This document shows positions 37,432-46,330 of a stretch of 54,389 nucleotides of DNA, piece by piece (positions within the stretch are counted from its first letter, which is position 1; each line of letters starts with the position of its first letter). The DNA comes from JBFXDI01 sp050181295 (GTDB lineage Bacteria > Pseudomonadota > Alphaproteobacteria > Rhizobiales > Aestuariivirgaceae). The stretch lies in contig JBFXDI010000009.1 of assembly GCA_050181295.1 (NCBI GenBank), forward strand, positions 1 through 54,389, in the 5' to 3' direction. The position numbers and the translations under genes are program-made. A model generated the notes under the pieces. The model saw only the letters and a list, made by a program, of their open reading frames with translations. It was not told where the DNA came from and did no database searches.

Positions 37432-39558
37432 TCAGATCGTGCGCGCGAAGGCGCCGCGACCCGTCAGCGTATCCTCGACCACGCGCCTCAGCTCGTCTCG
37501 CTGGAAAGGCTTCGAGATGAGGTTGTCGCGCAGCCGCGGCTCCTCCTGATGCACGACGGCGCCCCTGGGATAGCCGGACGCATGGATGACCTTGAGCGAA
37601 GGACGGATCTGCGCGGCCGCCTGCGAGAGGTCGAAGCCGTTCATGCCGCCCGGCATGATGACGTCGGTGAAGAGCAGATCGAAATCGTCGTGCGACTGGA
37701 GTGTCTGCAGCGCCTCGATGGCGCTTCCTACCTCGACCACCTCGTAGCCGAACTCCAAAAGAAACTCGCGCGCCACCGAGCGCACTTCCTCCTGGTCCTC
37801 GACCAGCAGGATCTTGGCGCGGCGCGGCATTTCCTGCTCCGCCTCCGGCACCAGAGCCTCGCCTTCCGCGAGCTTGCGCGGCAGGTACATCTTGATGGTC
37901 GTGCCGCGGCCCTCCTCGCTGTAGATCCTGATGTGGCCGCCCGACTGCTTGATGAAGCCGAAGACCATGGAGAGGCCGAGACCGGAGCCCTTGCCGACCT
38001 CCTTGGTCGTGAAGAAGGGCTGGAAGACCTTGTGAAGAAGGTGCTTCGGAATGCCCACGCCCGTGTCCGACACCGCGATCATTACATAGTGGCCGGGCAG
38101 CACGTCCTCGTGTCCCCGCGAGAAGCGGCCATCGAACTCGACCGGCGCGGTCTCTACCGTCAGGCGACCGCCCTCGGGCATCGCATCGCGCGCGTTGATG
38201 GCGAGATTGATGATCGAGGTCTCTAGCTGCGTTGCGTCGGCGATGATGCAGGGATCGCCCGGCATGAGGTCGATCCTGAGGTCGAGGGCCTCGCCGATCG
38301 ATCGCTTGAGCAGATCCTCCATGCCTGAGATCAGCCGGTTCACTTTCAGCTCCTGCGGCACGAGCGGCTGGCGGCGCGCGAAGGCGAGGAGCTGCTTGGT
38401 GAGCTGCGAGCCCTTGCTCGCTGCGAGATAAGCCTCATGCGCCCGCTTCTCGGCCTTCGCGTCGCCCTGGAGCGCGCCTTCCACGAGCTGCAGGTTGCCC
38501 ATGATCACGGTCAGGAGGTTGTTGAAATCGTGCGCGATGCCGCCCGTCAGATGGCCGACCGCTTCCATCTTCTGGGCCTGGCGCAGGTGCGATTCAGCCT
38601 TCTGCCGTTCGGTGACGTCGACGATCTGCACGATGAACTGCTCAGGCCTCCCCGCCGCGTCCTTGACCGCGGAGAGGCTCGTCAGCCCGACGAGAAGCCG
38701 GTTGCCGGGCGCGCGATAGCGAAGCTCGCTCTGGAGCCCGGTGTTTCCGGGCACCGCCAGCCGCTCGAACAGCGCCTTGGCCCTGGCCAAGTCGTCGACG
38801 GCAAGGAGGTCATGGAAGTTGACGTGCTTGAGCTCGTCCATGTCGAGCCCCAGGATCTCGGCAAGCGCTTCGTTAACCGTGTCGAAGCGGCCGTCCGGGT
38901 TTAGCACCGCCATGCCGTGGGCGGCGGCCTCGAAGGCGGAACGGAAGCGCTGCTGGCTGCGGCCGAGCGCCGCCACCGCGGCGGTGCGCTCCGACATGTC
39001 GGCGAAGACGGCGATCGAGCGCTCCAGACGCCCTTCGGGATTGCGGTAGCCGATGGCCGACATGAGGAAGTCGGCGGTGCGCCCGGCGCGGGTCGTGAAC
39101 TGTACGTCGATATTCTTGAACTGGCCCGACTTCTCGTAGTCGGGCATTACATGGCGCAAGAGCCACTCGCGCGAACGCTCGGTCAGGAGCGAAAGCATGC
39201 GCCTGCCGCAGAGCGCCTCGGGCGCGTATCCCAGCACCTCGGACGTCATCCGGTTGGCATTCTGGACGATGCCGTCGCCGTCGATCACCAGGATCATCAT
39301 CGGCAGGCGGTCGAGCAGATCCTCGTAGATGGCCATCGACTGCCCGAGGAAGAGGCTCGCGGAGCGTCCGGCGTCCTCGACCGTTGGCTGCTGGGCGAAG
39401 GGATCAGGCTCCAGATCCGGGACGCGCTTCAGGCGCACGGGCCCCTGCGGCTTGTAGAAGGTGGGAACAGGGTCTTCGTCCGGGGACTCGCCAGGCCCGT
39501 GCGCGAGCCAGTTGGAAAACGAGACCGCCCTTGCTTCCTTGGTGACCGTCCAGGCCAT
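37432..39558 (-). CDS. Hybrid sensor histidine kinase (PAS-PAS-HisKA-HATPase-REC)
   Basis: Cytoplasmic two-component kinase of 708 residues with no membrane helices. Two PAS domains span about 76-195 and 205-318; the second ends VDVTERQKAESHLRQAQKME. HisKA follows, with phospho-acceptor His343 in GGIAHDFNNLLT, a HWE-unlike classical H box. HATPase motifs are NLAINARDAM (N box), DTGVGIP (G1) and GKGSGLGLS (G2). The C-terminal receiver (581-700) has phospho-Asp632 in LLFTDVIMPGG. No partner regulator is adjacent, so output is unknown; this architecture often serves light, oxygen or general-stress control in Rhizobiales. It is convergent with the MBL gene. Confidence 0.92.
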   Translation of the reverse strand: MAWTVTKEARAVSFSNWLAHGPGESPDEDPVPTFYKPQGPVRLKRVPDLEPDPFAQQPTVEDAGRSASLFLGQSMAIYEDLLDRLPMMILVIDGDGIVQNANRMTSEVLGYAPEALCGRRMLSLLTERSREWLLRHVMPDYEKSGQFKNIDVQFTTRAGRTADFLMSAIGYRNPEGRLERSIAVFADMSERTAAVAALGRSQQRFRSAFEAAAHGMAVLNPDGRFDTVNEALAEILGLDMDELKHVNFHDLLAVDDLARAKALFERLAVPGNTGLQSELRYRAPGNRLLVGLTSLSAVKDAAGRPEQFIVQIVDVTERQKAESHLRQAQKMEAVGHLTGGIAHDFNNLLTVIMGNLQLVEGALQGDAKAEKRAHEAYLAASKGSQLTKQLLAFARRQPLVPQELKVNRLISGMEDLLKRSIGEALDLRIDLMPGDPCIIADATQLETSIINLAINARDAMPEGGRLTVETAPVEFDGRFSRGHEDVLPGHYVMIAVSDTGVGIPKHLLHKVFQPFFTTKEVGKGSGLGLSMVFGFIKQSGGHIRIYSEEGRGTTIKMYLPRKLAEGEALVPEAEQEMPRRAKILLVEDQEEVRSVAREFLLEFGYEVVEVGSAIEALQTLQSHDDFDLLFTDVIMPGGMNGFDLSQAAAQIRPSLKVIHASGYPRGAVVHQEEPRLRDNLISKPFQRDELRRVVEDTLTGRGAFARTI

Positions 39559-39675
39559 ATGCCTATCCCTCGCCGTCCTTGTTCCCAGGGGCAGATTAAG
39601 GCGGCAAACGTAAAAACGGCGTTGGCCGCGAGGGGGGAAGCCGCCGCCCAGCGGCAGGCGCGCGGAAATCTCCGG

Positions 39676-41709
39676 TTAAGGTAAAGAATGCGCTAACGCA
39701 TCGGCCTCCGGCGCGGTTTCCGCCGACAGCTCGGGCCTTCCGACCGCCTCGGCGGCGACCAGGGCCTCGAACAAACCGTTGTCGTCGACGGCATCGGGAA
39801 GCATGCGCTTCTCCTCGGTGACCCTCACTTCGGCGCCCGAAGCGCCCATGGCAAGGACCGCTTCCCGGGCGGCGGCCGCCGCTTCCGCCCGCGCGTGCTC
39901 CAGCGCCTGGGCGGCGCCCACGAAAATTCTCGGGCCCGATGGTCCATGGACGCGGAAGGCGCCGGCGCCGTCTCCCGTCACCTCGATCTCCACTCGGCGC
40001 GCGATCACGCCGGTCGCGGCGCCGACCGCGTTGGCGACGTCCCAGTGCTGGGGATAGATGATCCGCGTCCCGAGCCGCGCCCCGACCTCGTCATAGTAGA
40101 CGCGCACGGGGGCGCCCACCGCCACAACGGGAACGGCCGGCGTGATCGACACGCGCGCCAGCCCCACCGCCGCCTCGCCGCGGCAGACGGCATCGACGAT
40201 CGGATTGGCGGCGAGCGCCCGCTCGGCTGCCGTCTCGATCACCACCTCGGCCGTCGCGCGGGCGACTTCGGACCAGATCTCGCGGCAGAAAGCCTGTAAG
40301 CGCTCCTCGGAAGGGTCCGCCATGTCGCGCTGCCAGAGCACGAGCCTCGTCGCCAGCCGCGCGCCTTTCGCCGACCAGTTCGACTGGAGTCCCAGGACGT
40401 GGGCGGCATCGGAGGGCGTGAGCGCCGAGAGCTGGGCGCGCCCCTTGCGGATAAGGCCACTAAGGGTGCGCTGAGCGCCGCTCGACACGGCGACATCGGC
40501 CACGGCCCTCGGCGTGGCGCCAATGCTTGAGAGGAGTTCCGCTTCCCGCTGCGACAAGCCGCCCGCTTCCGCCGCGCCGCTGCCCAGCGGCAGGAGGACG
40601 AAGCGGGCGGAGAGGGAATTCGGCCGCCCATCGGCCAGCTCCGCCTCGAGCCGCTTCCTCACCTCCGGGAAGCGATCCGCCAGAAGCGAGACCGGCACCA
40701 CCCGCTCGGGGCCGACCGAGAGCGTGCCGTCCATGGCTATCCGCACCTCGCTGTCGCCGCCGAGGCCGATGGTGCGGACGTCCATGGCCTGCACCATGGT
40801 GCGCCATCCGCCCACCACCGCGCCTTCGGCCGCGATGCGGGGGCGGCCTTTCTCCACGATCGCGAGATCGGTGGTGGTGCCACCCATGTCGGACAGGATG
40901 AAGTCCGGAAGTCCCGAAAGGGCCGCGGCGCCGACCACGCTGGCGGCGGGGCCGGAGAGGATGGTCTCGATGGGCCTGAGCGCCACGGACTCCGCCAAGG
41001 CCAGCGTGCCGTCGCCCTTGACGATCATCAGCGGCGCCACGATGCCGAAGCCCCGCATGGCGCGCTCGACGGCGGTGATCAGCGCCGATATGCGGGCGAT
41101 GAGCCGGGCGTTGAGGGCGGCGGTCAGAGCGCGGCGGGGTGCATCGAGGGCGGAGGAGAGCTCGCTCGACAGGGTCACCGGACGTCCGGTCGCCTTCACG
41201 ATCACGTCGCGCGCCTGGCGCTCGTGGAGCGGGTTCCTGACCGCGAAAGCCGAGGCTACGGCGAAGGCCTCGGCCTCCCGGCCATGGAGGCGGGCCGCCT
41301 TCTCGAGCGCTTCGACATCGAGCGGCGCCGCCGCGTCGCCATTGTGGTCGTGCCCGCCCGCGATGCGCTCGACCGGCGTGTTCGGCATCTTCTGCGCGAA
41401 GCCCGCGCGCTCCGCCATGCCGGCATCGAAGCCGATCAGGATGACGGCGACGGCGCTGCCATGGCCTTCGACAACGGCGTTCGTCGCAAGAGTGGTCGAG
41501 ACGGAGACGAGACCGACCTTGCCGCGGATATCGGGATCGGGCGCCGCCTTCAGCGCCGCCTCGAGCGCGCCCGTCACGCCCAAGGAGAGGTCGCCGCGGG
41601 TCGTGAGCGACTTGCCGCTCGCGACGACCCGGTGGCCGGGCGTGGCGATGATGGCGGCGTCGGTGTAGGTGCCGCCGGTGTCGATGCCGACGAGGTAGGT
41701 CTTTTCCAT
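39676..41709 (-). CDS. Hydantoinase/oxoprolinase-family protein (HyuA-type)
   Basis: ASKHA-fold ATPase of about 677 residues. Phosphate 1 motif is VGIDTGGTYTDAAI at the N-terminus; the second phosphate motif is ILSDMGGTTTDLAIVEKGRP, and GGDSEVRI follows. The Hydant_A_N module covers about 5-180 and Hydantoinase_A about 190-480, with a shorter C-terminal region. Canonical partners split or fuse with a HyuB subunit, but none lies in the window, so it may act alone or be encoded elsewhere. An ATP-dependent ring-opening of a hydantoin or 5-oxoproline-like substrate is the family role. The ATG at MEKTYLVG is preferred to a TTG seven codons earlier. Confidence 0.85.
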   Translation of the reverse strand: MEKTYLVGIDTGGTYTDAAIIATPGHRVVASGKSLTTRGDLSLGVTGALEAALKAAPDPDIRGKVGLVSVSTTLATNAVVEGHGSAVAVILIGFDAGMAERAGFAQKMPNTPVERIAGGHDHNGDAAAPLDVEALEKAARLHGREAEAFAVASAFAVRNPLHERQARDVIVKATGRPVTLSSELSSALDAPRRALTAALNARLIARISALITAVERAMRGFGIVAPLMIVKGDGTLALAESVALRPIETILSGPAASVVGAAALSGLPDFILSDMGGTTTDLAIVEKGRPRIAAEGAVVGGWRTMVQAMDVRTIGLGGDSEVRIAMDGTLSVGPERVVPVSLLADRFPEVRKRLEAELADGRPNSLSARFVLLPLGSGAAEAGGLSQREAELLSSIGATPRAVADVAVSSGAQRTLSGLIRKGRAQLSALTPSDAAHVLGLQSNWSAKGARLATRLVLWQRDMADPSEERLQAFCREIWSEVARATAEVVIETAAERALAANPIVDAVCRGEAAVGLARVSITPAVPVVAVGAPVRVYYDEVGARLGTRIIYPQHWDVANAVGAATGVIARRVEIEVTGDGAGAFRVHGPSGPRIFVGAAQALEHARAEAAAAAREAVLAMGASGAEVRVTEEKRMLPDAVDDNGLFEALVAAEAVGRPELSAETAPEADALAHSLP

Positions 41710-41802
41710 GCATGCCGCCCACGCCGGCAAAGGGACGGCGCGGGGTCAGGGGCTTTTAGGGAAGGGACCCGCGGTTTGGCAATCCCGGCAGCAGCCGAAA
41801 GT

Positions 41803-42102
41803 TCAGGCCGCTCCGCGTCTGGCCGGAACGGCCTCTTCCTCCTCGACCGCCACGATGCCCGCGACGGCGAGGCCTGTGACGATGGTGCGGGCCTCGCCCT
41901 GCGGCTCGGCGTGGTGTTCGGCCACGGTCTCGGCGATGAGGCTGGCGATGAGCGGCATGCAGGAGCCGCAATTCGGACGCTTGCCGCAGCAGGAGAAGAC
42001 GCGCCCCGGCGTCACGACGCCATGCTCGTCGTCGCTCCGGAGGCTCCGTACCGCACGGCGCACCTCGCTGCAGGCGATGACATTGCAGTGGCAAACCATC
42101 AT
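41803..42102 (-). CDS. bfd: Bacterioferritin-associated ferredoxin-like protein (Bfd)
   Basis: Small [2Fe-2S] protein of 99 residues that, in known cases, donates electrons to release iron from bacterioferritin. Cluster ligands are in MMVCHCNVI (Cys4, Cys6) and CCGKRPNCGSCMP (Cys45, Cys48), in the order CxC...CxxC. The C-terminal 40 residues extend beyond E. coli Bfd (64 residues) and are acidic then basic. Its start overlaps the DUF2325 stop (ATGATGG), so both are translated together. No bacterioferritin gene is in the window. Confidence 0.88.
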   Translation of the reverse strand: MMVCHCNVIACSEVRRAVRSLRSDDEHGVVTPGRVFSCCGKRPNCGSCMPLIASLIAETVAEHHAEPQGEARTIVTGLAVAGIVAVEEEEAVPARRGAA

Positions 42103-43355
42103 TGGAACGCATCTCCCGCGCGGGCCGGCGTCTCGAACCGGCGCGACAGGTCGGCGAGCGCGCGCACGAAGGTCGCCTGCCCGGCCGAGCGGATGGGCAT
42201 GAAAGGCTTGCGCAGGCGCTTGCAGAGCTGCTTGGCCTTGAGGCAGGCCCCGTGGCTGATGCAGTCGATGGGGCAGACGACGGCGTCGCAGCGCGCCACC
42301 AGATCGTCCAGCCGATGGCTCGAATCCTCCTCGCCGCCGTCGTGATGCAGGATCACCGCGCGGCTCTCCGCGGCGGTGCGCTGGATGGCGGAGACGCTGC
42401 CCTGCCTTCCTCCGAGATAGAGGATGTGGCGGCCGCCGAGGTCCGGCACGAGGATGGGCTCGGCAGCCTTGGCGGCGATCCGCGGTCCGGCTTCCGGGCG
42501 GCGCGACAGACGACGCTGCAGCGTGTCGAGCTCGTTCTCAAGCTCGCGCGCCCGGGTGCGGGCGGCAATAAGCGCGCGTTCACGCTTCTGGAGAAGCTCC
42601 GTGTTGCGGCGCTCACGCGGAGCATCCGTCCCCTGAAATGGGCGCTGCGCGCTCTCGGCTGCGCGCTGCCGCTCGGTCGCCACCACTTGCTCGAGATTCG
42701 CCACCTTCTCATCGCGACGAGCGACGGCGGCGCGCGCCTGGCGTCCCCAGCGTTCGAGCTGCCGCTCGAGCTTCTCAACCCGCGCCTGCAGGTCCGCCGC
42801 CACGCCCACGATGCGGCGTGTCGAGCCGCCCATGAGATGCGACATCATATGGACCTGGCCGAACACCTGGACCTTGAGCTCGTCCGGCACATGGGCGTGG
42901 GAGAGAAGCGCCCAGTAGCCGGCGGCCACCTGGCCGCTGTTGACGAGGCCGTTCCAGAGCTCGGCCAGTTCGTTGACGCTGCGCGCGCGGGCAACCTTGC
43001 GAAGCGCGCCGGCATAACGCTCGTTCAGCAGCTTCTCGAGGCCCCGGGCCACCCTGCCGTCGCGCGCGGCTTCGTTCACGAAATAGGCGTGGACGTCATA
43101 GGCCTTGGCTTCGGGATCGAAGCTCAGCTCGCGCCTGCGGGCGAGCGCCATCAGGTCCTCGTGCGACAGGCAGGTGCCGATGATCGAGCAGCACCAGCCA
43201 TGTCCGATTTCCCAGATGTGCAGACGCCCCGTGTCGCGCTGAGGGCGGCCGGAGAGCGCCAGCGGCGCATGGGCGGTGGCGGCCGCAAGCCCGCTCTTGC
43301 CAAGGACGGCGGGCCGTTCACCGCCCGGAGCGGTCTCTTTGCCGTGATCGCACAT
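42099..43355 (-). CDS. DUF2325 protein with coiled coil, upstream of bfd
   Basis: 418-residue cytoplasmic protein of unknown function. The N-terminal part has Cys55, Cys56 and Cys62 in HGWCCSIIGTCLSHEDL. A His/Met-rich region VFGQVHMMSHLMGG is at about 165-177, a long coiled coil runs about 185-285, and the DUF2325 domain begins at ILYLGGRQGSVSAIQ (311) and contains CPIDCISHGACLKAKQLC with Cys361, 365, 371 and 378. The many Cys/His and its coupling to bfd suggest metal or Fe-S binding. No Shine-Dalgarno sequence precedes the ATG. Expression probably starts at a promoter overlapped by a perfect inverted repeat. Confidence 0.85.
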   Translation of the reverse strand: MCDHGKETAPGGERPAVLGKSGLAAATAHAPLALSGRPQRDTGRLHIWEIGHGWCCSIIGTCLSHEDLMALARRRELSFDPEAKAYDVHAYFVNEAARDGRVARGLEKLLNERYAGALRKVARARSVNELAELWNGLVNSGQVAAGYWALLSHAHVPDELKVQVFGQVHMMSHLMGGSTRRIVGVAADLQARVEKLERQLERWGRQARAAVARRDEKVANLEQVVATERQRAAESAQRPFQGTDAPRERRNTELLQKRERALIAARTRARELENELDTLQRRLSRRPEAGPRIAAKAAEPILVPDLGGRHILYLGGRQGSVSAIQRTAAESRAVILHHDGGEEDSSHRLDDLVARCDAVVCPIDCISHGACLKAKQLCKRLRKPFMPIRSAGQATFVRALADLSRRFETPARAGDAFQ

Positions 43356-43374
43356 GGAGGCCCGACTGTCGTTG

Positions 43375-43416
43375 GTCTCTATTCCGACTAAAATACTCGG
43401 AATAGAGACTTGTCAA
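43375..43416 (-). promoter_or_regulatory. DUF2325-bfd promoter with 13-bp perfect inverted repeat
   Basis: On the minus strand a perfect TTGACA (43411-43416) is followed, at 15-17 bp, by TATTTTAG as the -10 region. Within and around it lies GTCTCTATTCCGA (43375-43387), repeated in inverted form as TCGGAATAGAGAC (43397-43409), with a 9-bp AT-rich centre CTAAAATAC. A repressor bound here would block RNA polymerase. The CGA-N9-TCG core recalls the TGA-N9-TCA iron box of RirA, but the arms are different. Confidence 0.75.
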
Positions 43417-43501
43417 GCCCATCAAGCCGACAGCCGGCAACAATCCCCACGTAACCGATTGAAAGCCTTGAATCATTCCAAACTGCTGCGAAGGCGTGCG
43501 A

Positions 43502-44335
<834 letters not shown>

Positions 44336-44557
44336 CACCGAACCGCCTCCTTGTCCTGCTCTCCCGCAAAGGTTGCCAGCGGGATCGCCGGATCACAAGC
44401 TCCGGCGACGGTGCCGCCTGCGCCAAACGCATGCCGTGCCTGCGGAAACGGCCAAGCGACTTGACGTGAGAGGCAATGGGCCGCAAAGCTTGCCCCGCTC
44501 ATGGCGCGGGGATCGTCCGTGCCCGTACCAACAATCGACGACAGGGAGTTTTTTTCA

Positions 44558-44908
44558 ATGAGCTTGAAGCGCATCGGGGCAGGAGCCCGCATGAGCACCG
44601 GCGTCATCCACAACGGCGTCATCTATCTCTCCGGCATGGTCCCCGACAAGGCCAAGGGCAAGTCGGTCAAGGAGCAGACGCAGGACGTGCTGCAGCAGAT
44701 CGACGCGGCGCTCAAGGAAGCCGGCACCGACAAGACCAAAGTTCTCAAGGCCAACATTTGGCTTACCGACATCGGCCGCTGGGCCGAAATGAACGAAGCC
44801 TGGGACGCCTGGGTGGTCTCGGGCAAGACGCCGGCCCGCGCCACGGTCGAGTCGAAGCTCGCCGGTCCGGGCCTCGACGTCGAGATCATGGTCGAAGCAG
44901 CGGTCTAG
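44558..44908 (+). CDS. RidA-family enamine/imine deaminase
   Basis: Rid/YjgF-type protein of 116 residues, expected trimer. Matches include VIHNGVIYLSGMVPDK, KEQTQDVLQQIDAALKEAG, VLKANIWLTDIGRWAEMNEA and the C-terminal GPGLDVEIMVEAAV. The conserved Arg used to bind the imine carboxylate is in TPARATVESKL. The ATG follows CAGGGAG. It precedes dadA by 10 bp: DadA oxidises D-amino acids to imino acids that RidA can hydrolyse, so the pairing is functionally coherent. Confidence 0.88.
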   Translation: MSLKRIGAGARMSTGVIHNGVIYLSGMVPDKAKGKSVKEQTQDVLQQIDAALKEAGTDKTKVLKANIWLTDIGRWAEMNEAWDAWVVSGKTPARATVESKLAGPGLDVEIMVEAAV

Positions 44909-44918
44909 GACGGAATTC

Positions 44919-46166
44919 ATGAAGGCGCTGGTGCTGGGAGCGGGCATCGTCGGAATCACGACGGCCTACGAGCTCAATCGCAACGGTTACGACGTGACGG
45001 TGATCGACCGCGAGGCCGAGCCCGCGTCCTTCACGAGCTACGGCAATGCGGGGATGATCGCGCCGGGCCATGCCTATGCGTGGTCGTCCCCGGCGGCGCC
45101 CGGCATCCTCATGAAGTCGCTGTGGCGCAACGACCAGGCGCTGCGCTTCAAGTTCTCGGCCGATCCGCGCTTCTGGAAGTGGATGTGGAAGTTCTGGGGC
45201 CAGTGCACGCCGGAACGCGCAGCGACCAACACCAAGCGCAAGCTGCGGCTCAGCCTCTACTCGCAGGGGATATTCCACGAGACGGTGGCGGCGACCGGCA
45301 TCAAGTACGATTCCAACCAGGGCGGCCTCCTCTATCTCTACCGCACGCCCTCGAGCTTCCGGGCCGCGGCGACCAAGTCGAAGATCCTGTCGGACAACGG
45401 GGCGAGCATCCAGACGCTCGACCCCGACCAGGCGGCAAGGATCGATCCGGCGCTCGAAAACGTGAAGAACCAGTTCGCCGGCGCGCTCTACGTCTCCAGC
45501 GACGAGACCGGCGACTGCCGCCTCTTCGCGCGCAACATGCGCCACTTCCTCGAGCCCAAGGGCGTCAAGTTCAAGTTCGACACCACCATCACGGGCTTCG
45601 ACATCGAGGGCGATACGATCAAGGCGGTCGTCACCGACAAGGGCCGCGAGAGCGCCGACATCTACGTCGTGTCGCTCGGCGTCTACAGCCCGCATCTGGC
45701 GGAGCCCCTGGGCGTCGACCTCCCGATCTACCCGGTCAAGGGCTATTCCGTGACCTTCCCCGTCGCCGGGCGCAACAATCCGCCCAAGATCGGCGGCGTG
45801 GACGAGGAGAATCTCGTCGCCTACACGCCGATGGGCGACCGGCTGCGCGTCACCTCGACGGCGGAGTTCTCAGGCTACAGCAACAGCCACACGCCGTCCG
45901 ACTTCCGCAACATGCTGAAGGTCATCAAGGGACTGTTTCCGGAAGGTGCGGACTACGCGCAGGGCGAATACTGGGCGGGCCTCCGGCCCATGACCCCGGA
46001 AGGCACGCCCATCATCGGACGCGGCAAGCAGAGGAACCTCTATTTCAACACCGGCCAGGGCCACATGGGCTGGACCATGAGCCACGCCGGCGCGCGCATC
46101 GTCACCGACATCATCCAAGGCAAGACGCCTGCGATCCCCATGGACGGCATGACCGTGCCTGCCTGA
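44919..46166 (+). CDS. dadA: D-amino acid dehydrogenase DadA
   Basis: Membrane-associated FAD dehydrogenase that deaminates D-amino acids to 2-oxo acids and feeds electrons to the respiratory chain. 415 residues. FAD-binding LVLGAGIVGITTAYELNRNG at the N-terminus, followed by ASFTSYGNAGMIAPGHAYAW, matches DadA. Substrate-side residues lie around YWAGLRPMTPEGTPIIGR, with the final FAD motif FNTGQGHMGWTMSHAGA. It is preceded by a RidA gene, which would clear imines. No alanine racemase gene is present nearby. Confidence 0.93.
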   Translation: MKALVLGAGIVGITTAYELNRNGYDVTVIDREAEPASFTSYGNAGMIAPGHAYAWSSPAAPGILMKSLWRNDQALRFKFSADPRFWKWMWKFWGQCTPERAATNTKRKLRLSLYSQGIFHETVAATGIKYDSNQGGLLYLYRTPSSFRAAATKSKILSDNGASIQTLDPDQAARIDPALENVKNQFAGALYVSSDETGDCRLFARNMRHFLEPKGVKFKFDTTITGFDIEGDTIKAVVTDKGRESADIYVVSLGVYSPHLAEPLGVDLPIYPVKGYSVTFPVAGRNNPPKIGGVDEENLVAYTPMGDRLRVTSTAEFSGYSNSHTPSDFRNMLKVIKGLFPEGADYAQGEYWAGLRPMTPEGTPIIGRGKQRNLYFNTGQGHMGWTMSHAGARIVTDIIQGKTPAIPMDGMTVPA

Positions 46167-46245
46167 GGCGGATCCGGTTTCTCGCCCTTCATCCGGATTG
46201 GCAAGGCAAAGTCCGGGATCTCCTTTCGTAGCTCTCACGCTCTCG

Positions 46246-46277
46246 ATCCCGGACAGCCGCTTCGCGGCTTCCGGGAT
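46246..46277. repeat. Palindrome between dadA and PaaK-like gene
   Basis: ATCCCGGA and TCCGGGAT flank an inner GCCGC-TTC-GCGGC hairpin. The compact double inverted repeat ends about 54 bp before the ligase start and belongs to the general GC-rich dispersed class. Confidence 0.5.
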
Positions 46278-46330
46278 GACGGGTTATGCTTGATCGCAGG
46301 AGAAGACGCGCAACCGCGGAGCCTCATGCC

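Noticed and set aside
42102..43391. 429-codon plus-strand frame opposite DUF2325
   Set aside because: Antisense shadow; the minus-strand protein has the DUF2325 domain and overlaps bfd in a sensible operon.
43375..43409. The inverted repeat as a plain terminator of the aldo/keto reductase or DUF2325 transcripts
   Set aside because: It precedes DUF2325, overlaps a perfect TTGACA promoter element, and has AT-rich arms with no T-run; operator function fits better.
44493..44511. CCCCGC-TCATGGC-GCGGGG hairpin before the RidA gene as a riboswitch or terminator
   Set aside because: Only one short stem, no T-run and no conserved companion structure; too little to call.
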